DNA of 54,525 bases from Clostridia bacterium (GCA_900767195.1 CAAFYG010000117.1:1-54525); one strand, 5' to 3'; numbered from the stretch's first letter, positions 9,008 through 17,434 are shown. The notes: generated by a model from the letters alone, not told the origin. Program-made: numbers and translations.

Positions 9008-9829
9008 TTACAAACCCGAAAAAAGCCGCGCTTTGCGATAAGCCGCAGGCGAAACGCCGAAACGTTTTTTGAAAAGCCTTGCAAAGTACACGGGCGAAGA
9101 AAAGCGAAATTCATACGCGATTTCTTCCACCGAACGATTGGGAAAGGCAATTAAATATTTCGCGGCTGCTTCCGTGCAAGCTGCGTTTTTGTATGCCACG
9201 GGCGAAGACCCCGTGAATTTTTTAAACAGCGCGAAAAATCTCGGTTTGCTCACGCAACACAGCGCGGCAAGCTCGTCCACCGAAAGATCGGCGGCGGGGT
9301 TTTGCGTGATTTTTTGCAGCGCGGGCGCAATTTTTTCCGAAGAATATTCGTTCTTTTCGTATCGGAAAAGCGGCAACAATTTTTCAAGCAGCAGAAAAAA
9401 TCTTCCCGCCGCCCCGAACGCTTCCGTTTTCGGCTCTAAAAGCAGTTTTTGCAGCTCGCGGTACTCTTTTTTAAGCCGCGCAAACTCTTCCGCACTCTGC
9501 GTTTTGATTGCCTTCTGCGTGGGGTATACCCGCCCCGAAAACTCTTCCGGCTCGGTAAGAAAGCGAAAATGCATCGTAAACATAGCAATTTTTCCGCTTT
9601 TCCCGGGCGTCCATTCCGATTTGTATACCGTTCTGCGCGGAATAAAAAATACGTCGCCCGTTTCGAGCGGAATTTTTTTGCCGTCGCAATGCAGCACGCC
9701 GCCGCCTTCAAGCAGCAGCGCGATCGAATGAAACGGGCGCGGCTCGGCGGAATAATCGCAGGAATATTTCTTGTCGTTTGAGTACACGTTTAAAATCAAC
9801 GACGATATGTTAATGTCGGAAAATTGCAT
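9008..9829 (-). CDS. AraC-family transcriptional regulator (second)
   Basis: A 273-residue protein with an N-terminal cupin sensor region (LLLEGGGVLHCDGKKIPLE, GDVFFIPRRTVYKSEW) and a C-terminal AraC DNA-binding domain (LAALCCVSKPRFFALFKKFT; VEEIAYEFRFSSPVYFARLF). The start at 9829 was chosen over longer forms because TAAGGTGA lies 5 bp upstream and longer starts run into the promoter. It is convergent with the glycosidase-like gene (44 bp apart) and divergent from the epimerase operon at 9951, its likely target. Confidence 0.9.
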   Translation of the reverse strand: MQFSDINISSLILNVYSNDKKYSCDYSAEPRPFHSIALLLEGGGVLHCDGKKIPLETGDVFFIPRRTVYKSEWTPGKSGKIAMFTMHFRFLTEPEEFSGRVYPTQKAIKTQSAEEFARLKKEYRELQKLLLEPKTEAFGAAGRFFLLLEKLLPLFRYEKNEYSSEKIAPALQKITQNPAADLSVDELAALCCVSKPRFFALFKKFTGSSPVAYKNAACTEAAAKYLIAFPNRSVEEIAYEFRFSSPVYFARLFKKRFGVSPAAYRKARLFSGL

Positions 9830-9869
9830 ATTCACCTTAAAAAACGATAGGATTGTGCTGATATTCAAT

Positions 9870-9898
9870 AGTATAGTGTATTGAAAAAAATCTGTCAA
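9870..9898 (-). promoter_or_regulatory. Promoter of the second AraC gene, overlapping the divergent promoter
   Basis: Minus strand TTGACA (9898-9893), 17 bp, TATACT (9875-9870). Its -35 lies between the -35 and -10 of the plus-strand promoter, so the two promoters interlock and RNA polymerase probably cannot occupy both at once. Confidence 0.75.
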
Positions 9899-9909
9899 GG
9901 ATATATAAT
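9881..9909 (+). promoter_or_regulatory. Promoter of the epimerase/oxidoreductase operon, with inverted repeat
   Basis: TTGAAA (9881-9886), 17 bp, TATAAT (9904-9909). An inverted repeat TTCAATA-N8-TATTGAA (9864-9885) covers the -35 of this promoter and reaches the -10 of the opposing one, a plausible regulator binding site. Confidence 0.75.
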
Positions 9910-9950
9910 AGTGCTACGAAAAAAAATTTTTACAAGGCAAGGTAGAAAAA

Positions 9951-10901
9951 ATGGAAAAAATTCTTGTGGCGGGCGGCACGGGCGCGATGGGCGTGTATCT
10001 CGTGCCGAAACTTGTGGCGCGCGGGTACAACGTAACGGTGACGCACAACGACGCGCGCCTTTTGGAGCGGGCGCAAGGCGCAAATTACATAAAAACGGAT
10101 ATGTACGATATGGGCGCGGTGCGCGAGCTGCTTGGCGCGGGGTACGACGGCGTGATTGATTTTATGCTCTACGACACGGGCGCGTTCGGGCGGTATGCGC
10201 CGCTGTATCTCGATAAAACGGGGCAGTATATCTCGCTTTCTTCCTATCGCGTGTTCGCGAACGAAGAAACGCCGATTAAAGAAACTTCGCCGCAGCTTTT
10301 AAATGCGTGTAAAGACGAAGAATTCCGTTATTCGAACGACTACCCCATATACAAAGCGAAAGGCGAGTGCTTCTTACGCGGCTGGCGCGAAAAAAATTAC
10401 ACGATCGTGCGCCCTGCAATCACGTATTCGAAGCGGCGTTGTCAGCTGATCAATCTCGAACGCCCGCAGATTTTCGGCGCGATTAAAAAGGGCGAGCCGA
10501 TCGTATTATGCCGCGAAGCCATGAACGTGCAGGCAACGATGAGCTGGGCAGGCGACGTGGCGGAAATGCTCGCAAGGCTGTTTTTCAATTCCGCCGCGTT
10601 CGGCGAAGATTTCAACGTAACCACCGCCGAACACCGCACCTGGGGCGAAATCGCCGGCTACTACGCCGAGATTTTCGGCGCGGAATTCGAAATAGCCGAT
10701 AAAGAAGCGTATCTCACGGCGAGAAACGGCGGCAAACCCTGCGAAAAATGGCAGCGTTGGCAGCTCGATTACGACAGACTGTTTCATCGCGTGATGGATA
10801 ATTCGAAAATTTTAGCCGCCACGGGTCTCAAACAAAGCGATTTTACTTCGATACGCGAAGGGCTTGCGCGCGAGCAGAATACATTGAAAGACGATTTATA
10901 A
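9951..10901 (+). CDS. NAD-dependent epimerase/dehydratase family protein
   Basis: A 316-residue extended/atypical SDR. The N-terminal VAGGTGAMG is the NAD(P)-binding glycine motif; SSYRVFANEETP followed by YPIYKAKGE gives a plausible active-site Tyr-Lys pair, and IVRPAITYS is typical of nucleotide-sugar epimerase folds. Substrate unknown; bacterial relatives include sugar epimerases and mRNA-binding-protein homologues. It starts an operon with the two oxidoreductases downstream (16 and 27 bp gaps). Confidence 0.82.
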   Translation: MEKILVAGGTGAMGVYLVPKLVARGYNVTVTHNDARLLERAQGANYIKTDMYDMGAVRELLGAGYDGVIDFMLYDTGAFGRYAPLYLDKTGQYISLSSYRVFANEETPIKETSPQLLNACKDEEFRYSNDYPIYKAKGECFLRGWREKNYTIVRPAITYSKRRCQLINLERPQIFGAIKKGEPIVLCREAMNVQATMSWAGDVAEMLARLFFNSAAFGEDFNVTTAEHRTWGEIAGYYAEIFGAEFEIADKEAYLTARNGGKPCEKWQRWQLDYDRLFHRVMDNSKILAATGLKQSDFTSIREGLAREQNTLKDDL

Positions 10902-10917
10902 GGCGAAACGAAAAACA

Positions 10918-11934
10918 ATGAAACGAAAAATCAGGTGGATACAGATCGGGGTGGGGCATGATCACGCGTTGGAAACGCTGAACGCCGCGCTCGCCCTGCC
11001 GGAAGATTTCGAAGTGCTTGGCGCGGTGATTACAAAAGAAGATCGGCGCGATTATCCCGAAAAGGCGGCGGCAGCGGCGAAGCTTTGCAAAGTTTTAACG
11101 ATAGAACAGGCGGAAAAACTGCACCCCGAAGCGGCGGCAATCGAAACCGAAGACGAATACCTTGCAAAATACGGCGTACTCTGCGCGAAAAAAGGGTGGC
11201 ATTTGCACATAGATAAGCCCGCCGCTACGAACGCGGAAGACTTCGCCGCATTGCTCGGCGCGGTGCGTGAAAGCGGCGTAGTATTGCAAACGGGGTATAT
11301 GTACCGCTACAATCCCGCGATTTGCCGTGCGATCGAAAAAATCGAAAGCGGCGCGCTCGGCGAAATTTACGCGATCGAAGCGCAGATGAGCTGCCTGCAC
11401 CCCGAAGAAAAGCGCAGGTGGCTGAAAAAGTATCAAGGCGGCATGACGATGTATCTCGGTTGCCACCTGATCGATATTTTATATCGCGTGCAGGGCGAGC
11501 CGCTCGAAGTTTTGCCGATGAATACGTCTTCGGGGTTCGGCAAGGGCGTGGGCGCGGACGAAGGGTTCGTATTGTACCGCTATCCCCGCGGCGTGTCGTT
11601 TATCCGCACCACGGCGGTGGAATGCGGCGGATTTACGCGCCGAAGAATTGTGTTTTACGGCGAAAAAGGAACGATCGCGGTAGATCCCATCGAGCGGTAC
11701 GATCCCGCGTACCCGTCGCTCAGCAGCGATTACGGCGAAATATCGCTTGAAGATTGCAAAAAAATCGGGTGGGGCGCGGAAGCGAAAAAGGTGAAAAGCG
11801 CGCGTTTCGATCGCTACAAGCCGATGCTTTCCGATTTCGCTGCGATCGTGCGCGGCGAAAAACAGAGCGGGTATTCCCTCGATTACGAGGAAAAATTATT
11901 TAATTTAATACAAAAATCCTGTAAAGAATTATAA
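10918..11934 (+). CDS. Gfo/Idh/MocA family oxidoreductase
   Basis: A 338-residue protein with an N-terminal Rossmann domain and the family active-site segment HIDKPAATN (counterpart of the EKP motif, about residues 98-106). The C-terminal alpha/beta domain begins near GALGEIYAIEAQ, with a MTMYLGCHLIDILYRVQGEP segment typical of family members. These enzymes oxidise or reduce sugars and inositols with NAD(P). The start is supported by an AAGGCG Shine-Dalgarno. Second gene of the epimerase operon. Confidence 0.9.
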   Translation: MKRKIRWIQIGVGHDHALETLNAALALPEDFEVLGAVITKEDRRDYPEKAAAAAKLCKVLTIEQAEKLHPEAAAIETEDEYLAKYGVLCAKKGWHLHIDKPAATNAEDFAALLGAVRESGVVLQTGYMYRYNPAICRAIEKIESGALGEIYAIEAQMSCLHPEEKRRWLKKYQGGMTMYLGCHLIDILYRVQGEPLEVLPMNTSSGFGKGVGADEGFVLYRYPRGVSFIRTTAVECGGFTRRRIVFYGEKGTIAVDPIERYDPAYPSLSSDYGEISLEDCKKIGWGAEAKKVKSARFDRYKPMLSDFAAIVRGEKQSGYSLDYEEKLFNLIQKSCKEL

Positions 11935-11961
11935 AAAATAAAAACAAAGAGGCAGCAAAAA

Positions 11962-12729
11962 ATGGTTGTGGAATCAGCGAAAAACGAATTTTCGGGCAAA
12001 ACGGCAATGGTTACGGGCGCGGCATCCGGCATGGGGCTTTTAAGCGCGAAATGTTTCTACGAGCGCGGCGCGAACGTCGTCCTGATCGATTGCAACGAAA
12101 GCGCGTTGCAAAAAGCGGTAAAAAGTTTTGCGGGCGGCGCGGGAAAAGCGTTGCCGCTCGTGTGCGACGTGCGGCATTTTTGCGAAGTGGAAGCCGTAGT
12201 GAAAAAGGCGATCGAAACGTTCGGCGCGCTCGATATCATGGTGAATTGCGCGGGCGGAAATTCCTGCCGCATTTTCGGGCATTGGGCGGAATTCTGCGAC
12301 CGCCCGATGGAAGAAATTCAATGGGGCATGGAAGTGAATCTGATGGGCGTAATTTATTTCTGCCACGAAGCGATGCGGCAGATGCGCGCGCAGAAAAGCG
12401 GCAGTATTATCAATTTCGGCTCGATCACGGGTATCGAAGGCGATACCGGCGGTATGGACTATGCAATTTCGAAAAGCGCGATTATGAACGGCCTGAATAA
12501 ATCGCTTGCGAAAGAAGGCGCGCCGCATAACGTACGGGTGAATTGCATTGCGCCCGGACCCGTGCTTACGCGCCCCGGCATGGCGTCAATGAAAACGCCG
12601 CTCGGCAGAGCCGCCGATCCGCAGGAGATCGTGGATATGGTGCTGTATTTAGCGTCGGAAAGAAGTTCGTTCGTCACCGGCTCGATGTTTCTGATGGACG
12701 GCGGCAGACACCTGATGATGAATGATTGA
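11962..12729 (+). CDS. Short-chain dehydrogenase/reductase
   Basis: A 255-residue classical SDR: cofactor motif TGAASGMG, NCAGGNS (NNAG counterpart), active-site Ser and YAISKSA (YxxxK), and the C-terminal LASERSSFVTGSMFLMDGG. Together with the Gfo/Idh/MocA enzyme and the epimerase-like protein it may carry out an oxidation-reduction route on a sugar or sugar acid; the actual substrate cannot be told. Last gene of the operon. The next gene has its own promoter. Confidence 0.9.
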   Translation: MVVESAKNEFSGKTAMVTGAASGMGLLSAKCFYERGANVVLIDCNESALQKAVKSFAGGAGKALPLVCDVRHFCEVEAVVKKAIETFGALDIMVNCAGGNSCRIFGHWAEFCDRPMEEIQWGMEVNLMGVIYFCHEAMRQMRAQKSGSIINFGSITGIEGDTGGMDYAISKSAIMNGLNKSLAKEGAPHNVRVNCIAPGPVLTRPGMASMKTPLGRAADPQEIVDMVLYLASERSSFVTGSMFLMDGGRHLMMND

Positions 12730-12798
12730 AGAAGCTTGAAAAAGTCTTTCGCCACAATATAAAAAGCCGAAAAGTACTGATAATTTCGTTCAAAATCG

Positions 12799-12827
12799 TT
12801 GACAAATTATAACGGATTTGTTACAAT
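12799..12827 (+). promoter_or_regulatory. Promoter of the GH36 alpha-galactosidase
   Basis: TTGACA (12799-12804), 17 bp, TACAAT (12822-12827). A GTG that could open a longer frame (12837) lies at the expected transcription start and is therefore not the translation start. Confidence 0.8.
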
Positions 12828-12887
12828 ATCAATACTGTGGCGAAACGCCGCGGAAAAATACAATCCGGAACGGAGAAAAACGAAATT

Positions 12888-15095
12888 ATGATTATCTACA
12901 ACGCGGCGCACAAAGCCTTTCTGCTCGGCGGAAAAAATTATTCCTACGCCATGTACGTGAATAGAATCGGGCTGCTTCAGAACCTGCACTTCGGCGCGAA
13001 AATCGCCGAAAGCGATCTTGCGTATCTCACGCAGACGATCGGCGCGTCCGGTGTTCCCGAAGAAAACGCAACCAACCGCGATTTGCAGTACAACTTTCTG
13101 CCCTCGGAATGCGGCTTTTTCGGCCATGGCGACTACCGCGAACCCACCGTGCTGTACACGCGGAAAGACGGCGCTTCGATGTCCCGCTTAAAATACGTTT
13201 CGCATAAAATCGTAAACGGCGCGCACGAAATCAAGGGCATGCCGCACGCGCGCGGCGAAAACGCGAAAACGGGCGAGAAAAGCGGCGTGCAAACTCTGGA
13301 AATCACGCTGAAAGACGAATCCGCCGCCGTGGAAATCACGCTTTTTTATACGGTGTACGAAGATTGCAACGTGCTTGTGCGCAGTCTTGCGATCAAAAAC
13401 GCGGGCGAAGAGCTGCTCGATATCGGGCGCGCGTATTCTTTCTGCTTTGAATTGCCGCATCTCGAACACGGCGGTTATTTTGCGCTTCGGCTCGGCGGCA
13501 GCTGGGCGCAGGAACGTATTCCCGAAATCGCGCCGATCGCGCACGGTATCACGAAACTTTCCACGCTTCGCGGCGCGTCTTCGCATACCACCAACCCGTT
13601 TATGGGCGTTTTAAAAGGCGATTGCGGCGAAGACTACGGCGAATGTTACGGTGTGCAACTTATCTACAGCGGCTCGTTTTCGATCACCGCCGAACAGACG
13701 GATTTTGTGCCGCTTCGTATTCAGGGCGGCGTATCCGATTTCAATTTCTCGTGGAAGCTGAAAGCGGGCGAAACGTTCGAAACGCCGCAAGCCGCGCTTT
13801 CGTACAGCGGCGAAGGTCTGGGCGGCATGAGCCGCGCGCACGCCGATTTTCTTCGCGCCTACGTGGTGAATCCGAAGTATGCCTTTGCCCGCCGCCCGAT
13901 CATTATCAATAACTGGGAAGGCACGTATTTTGATTTCAACAACGAAAAACTTTTTCCGATGATCGACGAAGCCGCGAAGCTCGGGCTTGACATGTTCGTT
14001 TTAGACGACGGCTGGTTCGGCGCGCGCGATTTCGACGATAAGGGACTCGGCGACTGGTTTGTAAACGAGCAAAAATTAGCCGGCGGCTTAGATACGATCA
14101 TCAATCGTTGCAAAGAAAAAGGTTTGCGTTTCGGTCTTTGGTTCGAGCCGGAAATGGTGAACGAAAACAGCGATCTTTTCCGCGCGCACCCCGAATACGC
14201 GGCGATCAAACCGGGCGAAATTCCTTCGCGCTCGCGCAATCAGCTCATTCTCGATTTTTCGAAAAAAGAAGTGGTGGACTATGTGTATAGCCTGATGTCC
14301 GCCATTTTGAAAAAGCACGAAATTTCGTATATCAAGTGGGATATGAACAGAAACTTTTCCGAGTATTTCTCGCAAGGCTTGCCTGCCGATCGTCAGGGCG
14401 AATATTCGCACCGCTATATCTTAGGCGTGTACGATCTTGCCGAGCGACTTACGAAAAACTTCCCGAACGTGATGATCGAAGGCTGCGCGGGCGGCGGCGG
14501 CAGATTCGACGCGGGCATGCTGTATTATTGCCCCCAGATCTGGACGAGCGACGACACCGACGCCTACGAACGCGCGAAAATTCAATGGGGTACTTCCATG
14601 TGCTTCCCTCTTTCGGCGATGAGCTGCCACGTATCCGTATGCCCCAACCATCAGACGGGCAGAATCACGCCTTTCCATACGCGCGGGGTAATGGCGTCGC
14701 TCGGCGCAACGGGCTACGAGCTTGATCTTTCGAAAATGAGCGATGAAGAAAAACGCCTTGCCAAAGAACAGGTGGAAAATTATAAAAAAATCGAGGATCT
14801 CGTGCTGGAGGGCGATATGTACCGGCTTTCAAGCCCGTTTACGAGCAACTATTTCTGCGAAATGCTCGTAGCGAAAGATAAATCGCGCGCCTACGTGGCG
14901 ATCGAGCGGATCAAAGCTTCGCCGAACGAACTTGCCGCGCCCGTGTTTCTCAAAGGACTTGCGCCCGAAAAAACGTACCTGATCGAAGAACTCGGCGTTT
15001 ATGCAAGCGGCGCGGCGCTTATTTCCCGCGGCGTGCTTCTTCCCCGCGGCGGCGATTACGACGCCTGGACGTGGCATATCTTAGAAAAGAAATAA
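12888..15095 (+). CDS. Alpha-galactosidase, glycoside hydrolase family 36
   Basis: Hydrolyses terminal alpha-1,6-galactosides such as melibiose and raffinose-type sugars. The start at 12888 gives 735 residues, the usual length for bacterial GH36. The N-terminal supersandwich is followed by a TIM barrel with NNWEGTYFDF, FVLDDGWFGAR, FGLWFEPEMVNENSDL, nucleophile Asp485 in YIKWDMNRN, EGCAGGGGRFD and the acid/base segment WTSDDTDAYERA (Asp555 region). No signal peptide, so it acts in the cytosol on imported oligosaccharides. Transcribed from its own promoter and closed by a terminator at 15114-15145. Confidence 0.95.
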   Translation: MIIYNAAHKAFLLGGKNYSYAMYVNRIGLLQNLHFGAKIAESDLAYLTQTIGASGVPEENATNRDLQYNFLPSECGFFGHGDYREPTVLYTRKDGASMSRLKYVSHKIVNGAHEIKGMPHARGENAKTGEKSGVQTLEITLKDESAAVEITLFYTVYEDCNVLVRSLAIKNAGEELLDIGRAYSFCFELPHLEHGGYFALRLGGSWAQERIPEIAPIAHGITKLSTLRGASSHTTNPFMGVLKGDCGEDYGECYGVQLIYSGSFSITAEQTDFVPLRIQGGVSDFNFSWKLKAGETFETPQAALSYSGEGLGGMSRAHADFLRAYVVNPKYAFARRPIIINNWEGTYFDFNNEKLFPMIDEAAKLGLDMFVLDDGWFGARDFDDKGLGDWFVNEQKLAGGLDTIINRCKEKGLRFGLWFEPEMVNENSDLFRAHPEYAAIKPGEIPSRSRNQLILDFSKKEVVDYVYSLMSAILKKHEISYIKWDMNRNFSEYFSQGLPADRQGEYSHRYILGVYDLAERLTKNFPNVMIEGCAGGGGRFDAGMLYYCPQIWTSDDTDAYERAKIQWGTSMCFPLSAMSCHVSVCPNHQTGRITPFHTRGVMASLGATGYELDLSKMSDEEKRLAKEQVENYKKIEDLVLEGDMYRLSSPFTSNYFCEMLVAKDKSRAYVAIERIKASPNELAAPVFLKGLAPEKTYLIEELGVYASGAALISRGVLLPRGGDYDAWTWHILEKK

Positions 15096-15113
15096 AATCA
15101 TACGGATAAATTT

Positions 15114-15145
15114 AAAGCGGCTTGCCGTATCGGGTAAGCCGTTTT
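15114..15145 (+). terminator. Intrinsic terminator after the alpha-galactosidase gene
   Basis: CGGCTTGCC (15118-15126) pairs with GGTAAGCCG (15133-15141), with one G-U pair and extra A-T pairs outside, followed by TTTT. Confidence 0.75.
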
Positions 15146-15192
15146 CCTTGAATACAAAAGGCTATAAATAGCCGTATCCGATTTGTTTCCGA

Positions 15193-15221
15193 TTGACAAA
15201 AAACGAAAAAAAGCATATACT
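15193..15221 (+). promoter_or_regulatory. Promoter of the beta-helix acyltransferase-like gene
   Basis: TTGACA (15193-15198), 17 bp, TATACT (15216-15221), with AGGAGA just before the ATG at 15254. Confidence 0.8.
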
Positions 15222-15253
15222 ATAAAACGAGAGCGAAAAAAGGAGAACAAAAA

Positions 15254-15913
15254 ATGCTGAAAACGAACGAATTATTCGATTTTGAAAAGAGCCTGGCGGG
15301 GGAATATTTACAAAACTTCGAGTACCCGTGGCAGGCGCTCGCGGGGTTAAAAGCGGAAATCGAGCGGCTCGGAAAAACGCTTGATAAAAGCGAGTATGAA
15401 GAGCGTTCGGCGGGGGTATGGGTGCATAGAACGGCGAAAATCGCGCCTACGGCATATCTCGGCGCGCCGTGCATTATCGGCGAAAACACGGAAGTAAGGC
15501 ATTGCGCTTTTATCCGCGGCAGCGCGCTTGTGGGTAAAGGCTGCGTGGTGGGCAATTCCGTGGAAATCAAAAACGCGGTGCTGTTCGACGGCGCGCAAGT
15601 GCCGCATTTCAACTACGCGGGCGATTCGATTTTAGGCTATAAATCGCATCTCGGCGCGGGCGCGGTTACCTCCAACGTCAAATCCGATAAAACGCCCGTG
15701 GCGATGAAAGACGGCGAAGAAACGATCCCCACGGGTTTGAAAAAAACGGGCGCGTTCGTAGGCGATTTCGCGGAAATCGGGTGCAACAGCGTGCTGAATC
15801 CCGGCACGATCGTCGGCAGGCACGCCACGGTGTATCCGCTTTCGCGCGTGCGCGGCACGGTGGGCGAAAACTGCATTTTCAAAGCCGAAGACAATATCGT
15901 AAAGAAACGTTGA
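15254..15913 (+). CDS. Left-handed beta-helix (hexapeptide repeat) protein, UDP-GlcNAc pyrophosphorylase-like
   Basis: A 219-residue protein. After about 60 helical residues comes a run of hexapeptide repeats (IAPTAYLGAPCIIGENTEVR, ALVGKGCVVGNSVEIKNAVL, IGCNSVLNPGTIVG) that form a left-handed beta-helix. The repeat region resembles the acetyltransferase half of GlmU, but the nucleotidyltransferase domain is absent, so it may be an acyltransferase or a binding protein. The conserved segment HFNYAGDSILGYKSHLGAGA resembles the GlmU acetyl-CoA/sugar site. Own promoter, RBS AGGAGA. Partner and substrate unknown. Confidence 0.75.
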   Translation: MLKTNELFDFEKSLAGEYLQNFEYPWQALAGLKAEIERLGKTLDKSEYEERSAGVWVHRTAKIAPTAYLGAPCIIGENTEVRHCAFIRGSALVGKGCVVGNSVEIKNAVLFDGAQVPHFNYAGDSILGYKSHLGAGAVTSNVKSDKTPVAMKDGEETIPTGLKKTGAFVGDFAEIGCNSVLNPGTIVGRHATVYPLSRVRGTVGENCIFKAEDNIVKKR

Positions 15914-15936
15914 AAACCGAAAAAAAGAAGTATAAT
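15910..15936 (+). promoter_or_regulatory. Possible promoter of the ferritin-like gene
   Basis: A clear TATAAT (15931-15936) lies 80 bp before the ATG at 16016. The best -35 is TTGAAA (15910-15915) but the spacer is only 15 bp and it overlaps the previous stop codon, so this is a weaker call. No PerR-like palindrome is visible here. Confidence 0.4.
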
Positions 15937-16015
15937 TCGCGAAAAAAAGGGGAAGATTTGTTTTGTCCGAATAAAAAAATCCGTCCGTAAAGGGCGGTAA
16001 AGGAGAAACGAAACA

Positions 16016-17350
16016 ATGAACCCTTTTAACGAAAAACCGATGAAGCTTAACGATCAGTTGCAGGATTGGAAGCGGATTTACCCCAAAGCCTACGATAAAA
16101 ACGCGATTTCGCCGTACTCGAAAACGCGCGTGATTTTAATGAACGGCACGGAATTCGAAGCGAACTGGTTTTCGCATCAATGCGCGCGCCACACCGATAA
16201 TATGGATCTTCGCCGCGATCTCGCGCTTAGCCGCGAAATCGAAAAGCAGCAGCAATTAAAACTCTCGCTTTTAAAGCCGAAGAACGAAACGATTCTCGAA
16301 CACACCATCGGCTACGAACAGCTTGCCGTAGATCTCACGGCGGAACTTGCGAGGCGCGCCGAAGACTGCAACGTGAAAAAGGCGCTCGATTTCGCGCTGC
16401 TCGAAGATTTCGATCATCTCTACCGCTACGCCGATCTTCTCGAAATGGAGCAGAAGATTCACGCGGAAAATCTCGTGGGCAAGTACACGGAAATCATGCC
16501 CGGCCGCCCCACGGTGTCGCACCACCGCTACCCGAAGGACAACGTGCGCACGCCGATCGACGTAAAAACCGCCGAGCCGTTTACGGTGCTTTCGGCGATG
16601 ATCATCACCGCCGCCGAGCAGCAGACGATGAATTATTATATGAACGTGGCGAATTTTGCGAAAACGGAACTTGCGCGCCGCCTGTATCAGGAAATCGCGC
16701 TTGTGGAAGAAGAACACGTAACGCAGTACGAATCGCTGAACGATCCGAACGCCACGTGGCTCGAAATGCTGCTTTGCCACGAATACGCCGAGTGCTATCT
16801 CTATTATTCGTGCTATCATACGGAAAGCGACGGGTATTTGAAGAGCCTTTGGGAAGAAAATCTCGCGTTCGAAATCGGGCATCTGCACGCGGCGAAAGAG
16901 ATGCTGCAAAAATACGAGAATAAAGATTGGCGTCAGGTGCTGAAAAACGGCGATTTTCCCGAGCCGCTTTCCCTGCACGAAAATATCGATTACGTGCGCG
17001 GCGTTTTGTCATCCACGGCGCAGTACACGTCCGTGCGCGAAGAGTATAAAAACGTGGACGAACTTGATAAGAACGCCGATTTTTTCCGCTTTCAGAATAT
17101 CACGAACAAAAACGTGGAAAACGCGCCTTCACACCGCGTGATCGAAAAGCACGTTTCTTTATACGGCGCAGACTACCGCTATCAGAAAAAAGCTTCGCCC
17201 GTACCCGCGCTGCGTTCGAGAAAGAAAGACGATACCGCCGTGGGGCGCGTTGCCGGGGCGGCGGATTCCACAGGTTTTTCCTGCGCCGGGGTGGATGCGC
17301 GCGCTCAAAAATCCGCCGCACGTTGCGCCGCAAAGGGCAAAAAGAAATAA
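16016..17350 (+). CDS. Large ferritin-like (diiron candidate) protein
   Basis: A 444-residue protein, not matched to a named family by eye. Residues 90-245 look like a four-helix ferritin-like bundle: Glu101 in helix A (TIGYEQLAVDL), Glu130 and His134 in helix B (LLEDFDHLY), Glu201 in helix C (ITAAEQQTMNYY) and E231-x-x-H234 in helix D (LVEEEHVTQYE). More helices follow with E256/E259 (CHEYAECYLYYSCYH) and a second ExxH (E286-H289, AFEIGHLHAA), so there may be two half-sites. The last 50 residues are Lys/Ala-rich and poorly ordered. It sits directly upstream of superoxide reductase and flavodiiron protein, so a role in peroxide/oxygen handling or iron storage is a reasonable inference. RBS AAAGGAGA supports the start. 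Confidence 0.6.
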   Translation: MNPFNEKPMKLNDQLQDWKRIYPKAYDKNAISPYSKTRVILMNGTEFEANWFSHQCARHTDNMDLRRDLALSREIEKQQQLKLSLLKPKNETILEHTIGYEQLAVDLTAELARRAEDCNVKKALDFALLEDFDHLYRYADLLEMEQKIHAENLVGKYTEIMPGRPTVSHHRYPKDNVRTPIDVKTAEPFTVLSAMIITAAEQQTMNYYMNVANFAKTELARRLYQEIALVEEEHVTQYESLNDPNATWLEMLLCHEYAECYLYYSCYHTESDGYLKSLWEENLAFEIGHLHAAKEMLQKYENKDWRQVLKNGDFPEPLSLHENIDYVRGVLSSTAQYTSVREEYKNVDELDKNADFFRFQNITNKNVENAPSHRVIEKHVSLYGADYRYQKKASPVPALRSRKKDDTAVGRVAGAADSTGFSCAGVDARAQKSAARCAAKGKKK

Positions 17351-17397
17351 TTTTTTCGCTTTTTAAGAAAAATTTTCGTTTTTTCTCTTCCATTCGC

Positions 17398-17434
17398 TTG
17401 ACAAAATTAAAAATTTGAATTAGAATAATTCTAA
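17398..17434 (+). promoter_or_regulatory. Promoter of sor-fprA with PerR-like operator over the -10
   Basis: TTGACA (17398-17403), 17 bp, TAGAAT (17421-17426). The -10 is embedded in TTAGAATAATTCTAA (17420-17434), a perfect 7-1-7 inverted repeat that differs from the PerR box consensus TTATAATNATTATAA by one symmetrical change per arm. In Clostridium acetobutylicum PerR represses superoxide reductase and flavodiiron genes, so the target genes fit as well. No perR gene is in this window. Confidence 0.7.

Noticed and set aside
9069..9731. Open frame of 220 codons antisense to the second AraC gene
   Set aside because: It lies wholly opposite a well-supported regulator, has no Shine-Dalgarno, and is Ser/Phe-rich as expected from the complement of GCG/GAA-rich codons.
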